Shown here one piece after another: positions 52,678 to 61,821 of a stretch of 64,000 nt of DNA. The translations under genes were made by a program, and so were the position numbers. A model generated the notes under the pieces. It worked only from the letters and a program-made list of their open reading frames with translations. It was not told where the DNA came from and ran no database searches. Positions within the stretch are counted from its first letter, which is position 1. Every line of letters starts with the position of its first letter. Source of the DNA: Flavobacterium erciyesense (GTDB taxonomy: Bacteria > Bacteroidota > Bacteroidia > Flavobacteriales > Flavobacteriaceae); NCBI RefSeq assembly GCF_018069925.1, contig NZ_JAGPXB010000001.1, positions 186,001 through 250,000 on the forward strand, written 5' to 3'.

Positions 52678-55515
52678 ATGTCAGCACAAAAAAGACTTTT
52701 CTTACTCGATGCCTACGCCTTAATCTTTCGAGGATATTATGCGTTTATTAAAAATCCGAGAATTAACTCCAAAGGCATGGACACCTCTGCCATTATGGGA
52801 TTTATGAATTCATTAATGGATGTGATCAAAAGAGAAAAACCAGATCATTTGGCGGTAGCTTTTGACAAAGGAGGTAGCGAGCTTCGAAACGAACTTTTTC
52901 CGGAATACAAAGCCAATAGAGATGCCACACCAGAGGCTATTAAAATTGCCGTTCCTTATATTCAAGAATTGCTAAAAGCCATGCACATTCCTATTATCGA
53001 AGTGGCGGGTTTCGAGGCTGATGATTTAATTGGTACGATAGCCAAACAAGCTGAGAAAGAAAATTTTAAAGTTTTTATGGTTACGCCAGATAAAGATTTT
53101 GCACAATTAGTGTCTGAAAATATCTTTATGTACAAGCCTGCCCGAATGGGTAATGGCATTGAAATTTGGGGTATTCCAGAGGTACTTGAAAAATTTGAAA
53201 TTGAAAGACCCGAACAAGTAATTGATTACTTAGGAATGATGGGCGACTCTGCCGATAACATTCCGGGATTACCTGGTGTAGGCGAAAAAACTGCTAAAAA
53301 ATTCCTAGCTGAGTACGGTTCTATCGAAAATTTGTTAGCCAACACCCATCAACTTAAAGGCGCCATCAAAACCAAAATTGAAGCGAATGCTGAGTTGGGT
53401 TTACTTTCTAAAAAATTAGCAACCATTTTATTAGATTGTCCTGTTACCTTCAACGAGGCTGATTATGAATTATCTACGCCTGATGTTGAAAAAACAGATG
53501 CGCTGTTTAACGAATTAGAATTTAGACGAATGGCCGAGCAATTTGATGCCATTTTTAAAAATCCATCGCAAAACAGCAACACAACTGAAGTTGCAAACGA
53601 TGCGAAGCTTTACAAAAAAAGCACTAAAAACGACGACCAATTTGATTTATTTGGAGCAGCAACAACAGATGAAGACGCTACTAGTCGCACCGCTTTTTAT
53701 AACACATTAGCAACAACACCACACGCCTATCAAATCATTCAAGGTGATTTAGGATTGCGCTTGCTGTTGCAAAATCTACAAAATCAAAGCTCCGTTTGTT
53801 TTGATACCGAAACTACAGGCCTTGATGCGCTACATGCAGAATTGGTAGGGATTTCATTTTCGTTCGAGAAAGGCAAAGGGTTTTATGTTCCGTTTCCCGA
53901 AAATCAAGAAGAAGCACAAGTACTTGCTGCCAAGTTTCTTCCCTTTTTTGAAAACGAAAACATTGAAAAAATTGGTCAAAATCTAAAATACGATCTCAAA
54001 ATACTTTCTAATTATGGCATCACTGTAAAAGGAAAACTATTTGACACCATGATAGCGCATTACTTGATCAATCCTGACATGCGTCACAACATGGATATTT
54101 TAGCCGAAACCTATTTGCAATACAGTCCGCAATCAATTGAAGAGCTAATTGGTAAAAAAGGTAAAAACCAAAAGTCAATGCGCGATGTGGCTCTTGAGGA
54201 AATCAAAGAATACGCTGTAGAAGATGCCGATGTTACCTTTCAACTCAAAGAATTATTCACAACCGAATTAGACAACACGGGCACCAAAAAATTATTTGAC
54301 GATATCGAAATTCCGTTAGTTAAAGTTTTAGCCGATATGGAGCGCGAAGGCATTCGTGTAGATGTCGCTTTCTTGCAATCGCTTTCGCAAAACCTAACAG
54401 AAGATATAAAAAAGCTAGAGCAAAACATCTACGAAACCGCAGGCGAAAAATTCAACTTAGCCTCGCCAAAACAACTTGGAGATATTTTATTTGACAAATT
54501 AAAAATAGGTGGCGCCAAGCAAAAAAAGACCAAAACAGGACAATATGCCACTGGCGAAGAAATTTTAAGTTATTTAGCCGCCGAAAATCCAATTGTAAAA
54601 GATATTTTAGATTGGCGTCAATTAGTAAAACTACAAAACACCTACGTAGATGCCCTACCGAATCAAGTTGATGTTGCTACAAAACGCATTCATACCGATT
54701 ACATGCAAACAGTAGCAGCAACAGGACGTTTGAGCTCAAACAATCCTAACTTGCAAAACATCCCAATTCGTACCGAACGTGGTCGCCAAATCAGGAAAGC
54801 ATTTGTTGCTAGAGATGAAAATTACACCTTAGTTTCGGCGGATTACTCCCAAATTGAGCTTCGCGTAATTGCCGCTTTGTGTGGCGAAGAGAATATGATT
54901 AAAGCTTTTCAAAATAAAGAAGATATTCATAAATCAACGGCATCAAAAGTATTTAACGTGCCGTTAGAAGAAGTAACTCGCGAACAACGTAGTCATGCCA
55001 AAACAGTGAATTTCGGAATCATTTATGGGGTTTCGGCATTCGGATTGAGTAATCAAACCAATTTGTCGCGTAAAGAAAGTGCCGATTTGATCGAAGCATA
55101 TTACCAAACGTATCCTAAATTAAAATCATACATACAAGATCAAGTTGATTTTGCCCGAGACAATGGCTATGTGCAAACTATTGTAGGACGTCGTAGGTAT
55201 TTAAAAGATATCAACTCGCAAAACGCCATCGTTCGTGGTGGTGCAGAACGAAATGCCGTCAATGCACCAATTCAAGGTAGCGCCGCCGATATCATCAAAA
55301 TTGCCATGATCAACATTCATAAAAAGCTGACCGATGAAAACTGGAAAAGCAAAATGCTGCTTCAAGTACATGATGAACTTGTTTTTGATGTTCACAATGA
55401 CGAACTAGATGCTATTCAACCCATGATTAAACACGAAATGGAAAACGCTTTTCAACTAACAGTTCCATTAGAAGTGGAGATTGGAAAAGGAAAAGATTGG
55501 CTCGAAGCACATTAA
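52678..55515 (+). CDS. polA: DNA polymerase I
   Basis: The protein has 945 residues and all three domains. The N-terminal 5'-nuclease starts LFLLDAYALIFRGYYAF, with TPDKDFAQLV and the helix-hairpin-helix LPGVGEKTAKKFL. The 3'-5' exonuclease is intact, with FDTETTGLD (Asp376, Glu378) and a later VEDADVTFQLKEL. The polymerase domain has TGRLSSNNPNLQNIPIRT, DYSQIELR, the O-helix RSHAKTVNFGIIYGVSAFGL and the palm VHDELVFDV. It works in repair and Okazaki fragment processing. The O-helix has Phe where many enzymes also carry Phe, so discrimination between dNTP and ddNTP should be normal. The leader is short (-7 at 52648-52655) and a terminator follows. Confidence 0.97.
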   Translation: MSAQKRLFLLDAYALIFRGYYAFIKNPRINSKGMDTSAIMGFMNSLMDVIKREKPDHLAVAFDKGGSELRNELFPEYKANRDATPEAIKIAVPYIQELLKAMHIPIIEVAGFEADDLIGTIAKQAEKENFKVFMVTPDKDFAQLVSENIFMYKPARMGNGIEIWGIPEVLEKFEIERPEQVIDYLGMMGDSADNIPGLPGVGEKTAKKFLAEYGSIENLLANTHQLKGAIKTKIEANAELGLLSKKLATILLDCPVTFNEADYELSTPDVEKTDALFNELEFRRMAEQFDAIFKNPSQNSNTTEVANDAKLYKKSTKNDDQFDLFGAATTDEDATSRTAFYNTLATTPHAYQIIQGDLGLRLLLQNLQNQSSVCFDTETTGLDALHAELVGISFSFEKGKGFYVPFPENQEEAQVLAAKFLPFFENENIEKIGQNLKYDLKILSNYGITVKGKLFDTMIAHYLINPDMRHNMDILAETYLQYSPQSIEELIGKKGKNQKSMRDVALEEIKEYAVEDADVTFQLKELFTTELDNTGTKKLFDDIEIPLVKVLADMEREGIRVDVAFLQSLSQNLTEDIKKLEQNIYETAGEKFNLASPKQLGDILFDKLKIGGAKQKKTKTGQYATGEEILSYLAAENPIVKDILDWRQLVKLQNTYVDALPNQVDVATKRIHTDYMQTVAATGRLSSNNPNLQNIPIRTERGRQIRKAFVARDENYTLVSADYSQIELRVIAALCGEENMIKAFQNKEDIHKSTASKVFNVPLEEVTREQRSHAKTVNFGIIYGVSAFGLSNQTNLSRKESADLIEAYYQTYPKLKSYIQDQVDFARDNGYVQTIVGRRRYLKDINSQNAIVRGGAERNAVNAPIQGSAADIIKIAMINIHKKLTDENWKSKMLLQVHDELVFDVHNDELDAIQPMIKHEMENAFQLTVPLEVEIGKGKDWLEAH

Positions 55516-55527
55516 TAAGAAGACGTA

Positions 55528-55556
55528 AAAACTCTAATCAGTTTGATTAGAGTTTT
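55528..55556 (+). terminator. Terminator of polA
   Basis: AAAACTCTAATCA (55528-55540) pairs with TGATTAGAGTTTT (55544-55556) around a 3-base loop, followed by further T residues. It lies 12 bases after the stop. Confidence 0.85.
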
Positions 55557-55578
55557 TTTATGACAAATGTGTCTACAA

Positions 55579-58241
55579 CTAAAAATTCAAAGAAAAATTC
55601 ATCAAAAAATATCTTGGCAATAAATTACTTCTAAAAATTGTGGTTGAAAAATCATTAGTTTGAATTTGTTCAAAATTCTTTTCATTAGCAATGTTTGTTA
55701 TTTTGAAACTTGCACGCCACTTATTTTTTTTGCTAAATATTCTAGAGTACTATCAAGAAATAAAAAATCTGTTTTCTTATTTGATAAATCTGGCAAAAAA
55801 TAATCTGCTGCAAAAATATAGTTCCATCTCTTGAATGGCTTAACTATAACTCTGAATTCATCTTGAATCGCACTATTGACAAATGCTTGTTTAAGTACTT
55901 GACTTTTAGAAATAGAATAACTCCAACTGAGCTCGCTTTCAAAATTAAAAGGTAAGTCGAATGCTGTTTTCCAAAAGAATTGCGTTTGAAAAAACTGAGT
56001 TTTATTGCTCCTTAATTCAGAACCATTAACAATATTACTATAGGTAGATGATGTGAAATTAGACTTTAGTTTAAGTGTTGATTCTAGAAAAGAAATATAT
56101 TTTGCTATTAAAAAATCAGCTCTTAACTCTTTGTTATCCTGTGGCAGAAAGAAATATTCAATTTGAAAAGTATTTTGAGTTATGCTTGAATTAGAAAAAA
56201 AATTCCCTTTGTTTAGCCTAAAATCAAGTCCTGCATCTAGTTCAAATTGATTGAAAAGATCATTAATAATGTAGTTCACACCAAAGTTATAATTTTTTTG
56301 TAAACTTAAGGACGGACGATTGGTAACACTAGATCTGTTATTGATTAGAATTTGATTGATGAAAAAGAACTGCTCTCCTGTACTATTTTGAGAATAACTT
56401 GCATTCCCACTCAGCGATGAAATATTCGAAAATTGATATAGTGAGTTCAGCCTTGGCTCAAATATAAAATTCTCTTGTACTAAATTTCCGTTCGCAATAC
56501 GATAATCTAAATTTTGTGAAAGATAGGCCAAATTGTATGAAGGAGATATACTAAATTTCCCAATAATAAAATTATACTCTCCTTTTTGATAAACCGTCTT
56601 TTTTATGAAATCAAAATTATTTTTGCTTATTGAAGTAGTAGTACTGTCAAAATTATCCTGACTATATAAGTTGGATGTAAACAAATTAGAATCCAGAAAT
56701 GTGCCAATTTTAAAGCTATATTTATTTTTGTTGTACATGCCAAGTAATTTCCCACTTGCTTCCATGTAATTTTTTTTAAAAGCACTTTCTTGCACATCAT
56801 TTCTTGAAGAAGCATCAAATAAAGATGGACTAATTGTAAATCTCTGCGGTAAATCATTCGATGACTGAAAAATAGTCACTTGCATCGCTCTCTTGTCAGA
56901 AAATTTCTTAGTCCATAATAAATTTTGCCTATACAGTATTTCTCTAGAATTTAGAATTGAAGAATATTTATTCGTTGTATTTTGTACTATTTGAGTTGGC
57001 GTTCTAATACTTTCATCTTTAATTCTCAAATTATATTCAAGTAATGAAGTGGGTGATATGGTGTATTTCAGCTCTAAGTCTGCTCTAAACTGACTTGGCA
57101 TTTTGGTAATAAACGTATTATCGGTTGTGCTAAAATTTTGATTATTAATTTGATATTGGTTTTCAGAAAAAATGTTGGAAGTTATTTTGTCTTGCAAATA
57201 ATACAAGTTAGTTTTGACGCGCCATTTTTCTCCTAATTTAAAAGTACTACTATAGTTACCAAATAGCTGATTGTTTAAATTAGCGCGCGTATTTCCTAAA
57301 ACATTTGAAAATTGACTTTCTGATATTATCTTTTTACCTGCAACATTGCTTTCTTTTAGCTCCTCCACATTTAGATTGAATCCAAAATAATCAAAGGGTG
57401 AGCTATTTACTCCAATATTGTTATAATTTAAAGTTCCAAAAGATTTAAAATTTTTAGTAATCCCTAAAACCGTTATGTTATCTTGATGTACTGCCCTTCC
57501 TTTTTCAAACAAACCACCTCCGTAGCTCACATCGCCAGAAAAACTAAGCTTCCCTTTTTTAAGTTTTAAGTTCAAGGATACCTTGCCACCTTGCTCTATA
57601 CCTTTTAACAAAGGATTTGCACTGTAATTATCTACAGCTTGTACTTGGTCTACTATATCAACATTGATGTTCTTTGTCCCTAATGTGTAATTTGATCCAA
57701 ATAGATTATCTCCTTCTAGAGTGACCGTTTCAACAGCTTTACCTTTATACTTTATTTGTCCTGACTTACTATCAACTTCAATACCTGGAAGCTTTTTAAT
57801 AATTTCATCAATTTTGCGCTCAGTTCCATTGCTATAGGAGGCTACGTTAAACTTTAAGGTATCCTCTACAACTTCAAATGGTTTTTTCTTGGCTACAATT
57901 ACAACCTCTTTCAGTACTATATTTTTATCTTTCTCTAAGATAATATTGAAAACGTAAGATTTTGAAGCGATCGGATTTTCTAATGAAACACTTTGCATGG
58001 TGTATCCATGTGCTTTGATCTCTATAACAACACTTCGATACACTTTTTTTAATGAAAAGGAAAATGTTCCATCGACGCTCCTATTGAATTCTTTTATAAC
58101 ATTCAAATTAGAGGCCTCTTTAATTAATAGAGTTACATTTACTATTTTTTTATTATTTGTATCTAAAATTGTACCTCTGATATTTTGCGAATAGAAAGTT
58201 GATAAGAAAAAAAATAAGGCAAATGAAAATATAAATTTCAT
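55579..58241 (-). CDS. Outer-membrane beta-barrel protein with carboxypeptidase-like domain, C-terminus frameshifted
   Basis: The frame from 58241 runs to a stop at 55698 (847 residues). It has a signal peptide (FYSQ-N), a carboxypeptidase-D-like domain (IRGTILDTNNKKIVNVTLLIKEA), a plug-like region (KKLPGIEVDSKSGQIKYKGK) and a TonB-receptor-type barrel. This frame ends ISGVQVSK, which is not a barrel end. In the -1 frame the sequence continues without a stop for 48 more codons (NKWRASFKITNIANEK ... LLPRYFLMNFSLNF) to a TAG at 55579-55581, a normal barrel end with terminal Phe. The shift falls in an A8 run (T8 at 55724-55731). Mutation, sequencing error, phase variation or ribosomal slippage on A-AAA-AAA are all possible. 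It lies 26 bases after the GLPGLI gene. Confidence 0.85.
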
Positions 58242-58267
58242 ATACTATTTGAAATTAAACACATTAG

Positions 58268-59080
58268 TTATTTGCTTTTCTTTTCTAGTGCCTTGTCTGC
58301 TGTGTAATCTTTATCATCTTCTTCAATGTACCGTTGTATTTGCATTCTAGGTGTAACTATATTGTAAGCTTCGCCCTGCATTGTAGTAAATTTACTTGAC
58401 GCGATAGCTTTTTCTTTGTACAGCGCCTTAAATTCAGACCATGAAAGACATTTGTCTAATTGAAAAGGATTTTCGGGCTTTTTATAATCTGAGCCACCGT
58501 TTTTAATTTGTATGCCCACTGCCTCCCAAAGCACAAAATCATCAGTTGATTTTATTGATAAAATCATGCCTGGTAAATCACCAAACTTCCATGGACCAGC
58601 ATCTGGAAGCAAAGCCGTAAACCAAGCCTCGTATGACCTACCTCTAAAAGTTGTAACTGCTAATTGGCAAGGGTAATCTAAAATAATTTTAGTGTCTTCT
58701 TTTATCTCCCAATTAAATATATTTAAAGAATCCTTTTGAACAAAAAAACGCATGTTGATGTTATCTTTATGAAACATCTCGTTAGTCCCATAGTTTTTAT
58801 AAACTGTAGCTAGATTTTCTCCTTTGGGCTTCCAACTGATAATTCCATCATTTTTAGACTCCTCTTTTTGACTAAATTTGTTAAATTTTTCGTCATAGAT
58901 AGAAACTTGATAGTCAGGCAAAACGATCAAATCGTAATCATTCCTATATGTAACCTGTTTTGTTGCATTTCCTCTAACCACATAATTATATTGTACGTAA
59001 ATTTTAGATAAGGAATCTTGCTGAGCCCAGCAAGTTGTGATAAACAAAAAATAAATAAGTTGTGTCATTAATCTTTTCAT
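58268..59080 (-). CDS. GLPGLI family protein
   Basis: The protein has 270 residues with a signal peptide ending at about TTCWA-QQD. The family motif is present as FGDLPGMILSIKSTDDFVLWEAVGIQ. Other family features are YNYVVRGNATKQVTYRNDYDLIVLP and WFTALLPDAGPWKFG. GLPGLI proteins are secreted, often encoded beside outer-membrane barrel proteins with a carboxypeptidase-like domain, and have no established function. That neighbour is present here 26 bases downstream. The start lies only 3 bases after the T-run side of a terminator-like hairpin (59084-59115), so expression may depend on read-through from the small upstream gene. Confidence 0.88.
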   Translation of the reverse strand: MKRLMTQLIYFLFITTCWAQQDSLSKIYVQYNYVVRGNATKQVTYRNDYDLIVLPDYQVSIYDEKFNKFSQKEESKNDGIISWKPKGENLATVYKNYGTNEMFHKDNINMRFFVQKDSLNIFNWEIKEDTKIILDYPCQLAVTTFRGRSYEAWFTALLPDAGPWKFGDLPGMILSIKSTDDFVLWEAVGIQIKNGGSDYKKPENPFQLDKCLSWSEFKALYKEKAIASSKFTTMQGEAYNIVTPRMQIQRYIEEDDKDYTADKALEKKSK

Positions 59081-59083
59081 AGT

Positions 59084-59115
59084 AAAAAAAAGGGAGAGGC
59101 TTTACTAAGCCTCTC
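59084..59115 (-). terminator. Intercistronic terminator directly before the GLPGLI gene
   Basis: GAGAGGCTT / AAGCCTCTC form a perfect 9-base-pair stem (59094-59102 with 59107-59115) around a 4-base loop. In minus-strand sense it is followed by eight T (59084-59091), and the GLPGLI ATG begins 3 bases later. It would end most transcripts from the small upstream gene. Confidence 0.8.
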
Positions 59116-59136
59116 TATTTTAACATTGTAAGTGAT

Positions 59137-59472
59137 TTAATTTTGAGAGATAGTTGCCTCTCTCATTGCAATATACGCCCTAGCGGCTTTGTCTGCATTT
59201 TGCAAACAGTTCAATTGAGCTGTAAAACTATTGCTTCCTGAGCCTATAGCTCTAACAGTTTTCACCAAAACACCCTGATAATAAATGTCAGCATAGCAAG
59301 ACGCTTCACTAAATACATATTTAACATCAAAAACATCAATAGTTTCACGCTCAATATTAGAAAATTCTTTTGTTTCTAAATTATTAGGTATAACTACTGA
59401 TAGGTTCTCTGATTTTGCAAATGAGCAAAAGCTCACAAGGCTAAAAGTAAGGGATAAAAATACATTTTTCAT
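59137..59472 (-). CDS. Small secreted protein of unknown function
   Basis: The protein has 111 residues. A signal peptide is clear (MKNVFLSLTFSLVSFCSFA-KSE), leaving a mature part of about 91 residues. It has two Cys (in EASCYADIYYQG and LNCLQNADKAA) that could form a disulfide, and a C-terminal helix (NADKAARAYIAMREATI). No family is recognised. It is encoded just upstream of the GLPGLI and barrel genes, separated by a terminator, so it is probably expressed at a higher level than they are and may work with them outside the inner membrane. Confidence 0.7.
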   Translation of the reverse strand: MKNVFLSLTFSLVSFCSFAKSENLSVVIPNNLETKEFSNIERETIDVFDVKYVFSEASCYADIYYQGVLVKTVRAIGSGSNSFTAQLNCLQNADKAARAYIAMREATISQN

Positions 59473-59719
59473 TTGTTAAGGTTTTTCTTGATTAAATAGA
59501 TACGTTAAAATTGTAGACCATCTGCAATTAGGGGCGAAAATTTTAAGAACATACTTTATGGTCAATTTATTCCGCCCTGTTGACTTTCCTTTTTATTGAA
59601 AACATCCTTGCAAGGTTAGCTACATATATTCGCGACTATAATAAGCTAATTTTTTTGTATCAGGAAAAGCCAACTTTTAACAACAATAACGCCTAATTGT
59701 TTCGTAAGACAAATATGAA

Positions 59720-59800
59720 AAAAAAAAATGAAAAAGAAATAGTTAACTTTTTTTTAATAAAAAAAATGAAAAAGAAATAGTTAACTTTTTTTTAACAAAA
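59720..59800. repeat. Tandem duplication with a 38-base period in an AT-rich gap
   Basis: The stretch ATGAAAAAGAAATAGTTAAC plus the following T run occurs at 59728-59757 and again at 59766-59795. Each copy has an A-rich left side, GTTAAC in the middle and a T8 run on the right, so each could fold as a weak terminator-like hairpin. The rest of the 59473-59999 gap holds the LacI terminator at 59906-59935. No gene was recognised. Confidence 0.7.
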
Positions 59801-59905
59801 AAAATCTTTTTATCCTTAAGAAAAACACATTATAATCAACGTATTAGCGCTTAAAGATTACGCTCTAAAAATAAATGGACACTTTTCGAAAAACTCTAAA
59901 ATAAA

Positions 59906-59935
59906 AAGCAGCATCAATAACTTTTGATGCTGCTT
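59906..59935 (-). terminator. Terminator of the third lacI-type gene
   Basis: AAGCAGCATCAA and TTGATGCTGCTT form a perfect 12-base-pair stem around a 6-base loop, followed in minus-strand sense by TTTTTATTTT. It lies 65 bases after the LacI stop. Confidence 0.85.
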
Positions 59936-59999
59936 CTTATTACTAGTTTAAAAATAAACCAGCTAATATTTGAGACAAATAAACTAAACAATTTATAGT

Positions 60000-61022
60000 T
60001 TAAACCAATCGCGTAGATTCACGCTCTTTCAATTTGGTTTTTATCACTTTCGTTTCATAAGGCAAGTGTTCCTCATTTGATTCTAAACGATCAATTAGTA
60101 ATGTAGCCGCTACTTCTCCTATTTCAATTCCGTGCTGACTTACCGTAGTTAAACTCGGAGATAATCGGCGCGAGGCCAAAATTCCATCAGCAAATCCAAT
60201 GATCGAAATATCTTCTGGAACTCGAAATCCCTTTTTAACTGCAAATCGCAAAGCTGCCACCGAATCGTTCTCCTCCAAGGCGAAAATACCATCAATACCT
60301 TGAGCAAAAACAGCATCAACCTTACTTTTTAAATCTTCTTCAGCATCGGTACGAATGATGATCGATTCATCTACAGCGATATTATTATCGGCTAAAGCTT
60401 TCAAATAACCTTCGGCACGCAATTTTCCTACACTCAAATTATCAACCGATGAGAAAAGCGCAATTTTTTTGCAACCTAAATCAATCAAATGTTGCGTAGC
60501 GTTGAGTGCAGAGTCAAAATCATCTACGATTACTTTATCGCAATCAACCCCTTCGGCAATACGATCAAACATTACAATTGGAGTACCGTCATTTATAATG
60601 GCAGAAAAATGCTGGTAATCTTCATTTTTTTGAGCCTCTTCAGAAACTGAAACTATAAAACCATCCGTTGTACCATTACTTAACATTTCGAGCGTGTGTG
60701 CCTCTTTTTCTGAAGATTCGTTAGATATACACATAATAACGTTGTATCCTTTTTCATCAGCAACTTTTTCAATTCCGCTAAACACTTTAGCAAAAAAGGA
60801 GTTTAAAATATTAGGAATAATAACACCAATAGTTTTCGTTTTTCTGTTTTTTAAATTCAAACCAATCACATTCGGTTTGTAATTTTTAAGCTTGGCATAT
60901 TCCTTAATTTTAATCTTAGTTTGGTCACTAATCTCTGGACTATCATTTAGCGCTTTAGAAACTGTTGAAACAGAAACATTGAGTTCTTTGGCAATTTGTT
61001 TTAGAGTTGCTTTGGCTTTCAT
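60000..61022 (-). CDS. LacI-family transcriptional regulator (separate from the sugar locus)
   Basis: The protein has 340 residues. The helix-turn-helix LKQIAKELNVSVSTVSKALNDSPEIS is followed by the hinge (NYKPNVIGLNLKNRKTKTIG) and the effector domain ending in the usual ERESTRLV. The DNA-recognition residues after TVSKAL differ from those of the tandem pair (NDSPEIS against KGYSDVS or KNYPDVS). It stands alone between a small secreted-protein operon and ribosomal genes; no carbohydrate gene is next to it, so its targets are elsewhere. Two copies of AACACAATGT upstream (61059-61068 and 61081-61090) could be its own operators. Confidence 0.92.
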   Translation of the reverse strand: MKAKATLKQIAKELNVSVSTVSKALNDSPEISDQTKIKIKEYAKLKNYKPNVIGLNLKNRKTKTIGVIIPNILNSFFAKVFSGIEKVADEKGYNVIMCISNESSEKEAHTLEMLSNGTTDGFIVSVSEEAQKNEDYQHFSAIINDGTPIVMFDRIAEGVDCDKVIVDDFDSALNATQHLIDLGCKKIALFSSVDNLSVGKLRAEGYLKALADNNIAVDESIIIRTDAEEDLKSKVDAVFAQGIDGIFALEENDSVAALRFAVKKGFRVPEDISIIGFADGILASRRLSPSLTTVSQHGIEIGEVAATLLIDRLESNEEHLPYETKVIKTKLKERESTRLV

Positions 61023-61058
61023 AGGAGCTAGGTTGTGCGTAGTTAGTTTTAAAAAACG

Positions 61059-61092
61059 AACACAATGTAAGAATAATTAAAACACAATGTGT
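61059..61092 (-). promoter_or_regulatory. Repeated AACACAATGT sites upstream of the third lacI-type gene
   Basis: AACACAATGT occurs at 61059-61068 and 61081-61090, 22 bases apart, about two helical turns. The second copy extends to the perfect inverted repeat ACACA-A-TGTGT (61082-61092). The sites lie 37-70 bases before the start codon, a position suited to self-repression. The remaining sequence to 61290 shows no gene. Confidence 0.45.
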
Positions 61093-61292
61093 CTAATTGA
61101 CAAAAATAACCATTTTTGATACGGATTTAGCATAAAAAAACGCGAAAAATCAAAAAACACTACGAAAAATAAAATCTATTGAATGCAAAGCAGTTACCTA
61201 AAACAAAAAAGAAATAAGGCAAACCAAACAGACAATTAATATCCGTTTGATAATCAGCACACAACCGTTTACAAAATAATCTTTTCAGGTAT

Positions 61293-61339
61293 TTGCATTT
61301 AAAATAATTAATTGTACTTTTGCAACCCCTTTATTGGGG
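61293..61339 (+). promoter_or_regulatory. Promoter and 5' hairpin of the rplM-rpsI transcript
   Basis: TTG (61293-61295) and TACTTTTG (61315-61322) are separated by 19 bases, an exact Bacteroidota consensus. The transcript should begin just before or within CCCC-TTTATT-GGGG (61326-61339), which would give a 4-base-pair hairpin at its very 5' end. The leader to the rplM ATG is about 40 bases. Confidence 0.8.
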
Positions 61340-61365
61340 ATGGAATGTTTAATTAAAAATATATT

Positions 61366-61821
61366 ATGGACGCATTAAGCTACAAGACACAGTCAGCAAG
61401 CAAAGCCACCGTTACTAAAGAGTGGATTGTTGTAGATGCAGAAGGTCACAACTTAGGTCGTCTTGCTTCAAAAGTCGCAATGATTTTAAGAGGTAAGTAC
61501 AAGCCAAGTTACACACCACACGTGGACTGCGGTGATAACGTAATTGTTATCAACTCAGAAAAAATCAACCTTACAGGTAACAAAATGGATGAAAAAACAT
61601 ACATCCGTCACACTGGTTACCCAGGAGGTCAAAGAAGTTTAACTGCTAAAGTATTGCAAGCGAAAAATCCTGCATTATTAGTAGAAAAAGCTGTAAAAGG
61701 AATGTTACCTAAAAACAAATTAGGAGCTGAACTTTTTAGAAATTTAAATGTTGTTGTAGGATCAGAGCACAAACAAGGCGCTCAAAAACCTAGAACAGTT
61801 AACCTTAACGATCTTAAGTAA
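61366..61821 (+). CDS. rplM: 50S ribosomal protein L13
   Basis: The protein has 151 residues. The L13 core is clear: WIVVDAEGHNLGRLASKVAMILRGKYKPSYTPHVDCGDNVIVINSEK with the later YIRHTGYPGGQRS and AVKGMLPKNKLGAELFRNLNVVVGSEHKQGAQKP. It is an early-assembly protein of the large subunit. It has its own consensus promoter and shares one base with rpsI (TAATG at 61819-61823), the conserved L13-S9 pairing. Confidence 0.97.
   Translation: MDALSYKTQSASKATVTKEWIVVDAEGHNLGRLASKVAMILRGKYKPSYTPHVDCGDNVIVINSEKINLTGNKMDEKTYIRHTGYPGGQRSLTAKVLQAKNPALLVEKAVKGMLPKNKLGAELFRNLNVVVGSEHKQGAQKPRTVNLNDLK

Noticed and set aside
59720..59800. CRISPR-like repeat array
   Set aside because: There are only two copies with A/T homopolymers between them, no spacer pattern and no cas genes in the window.
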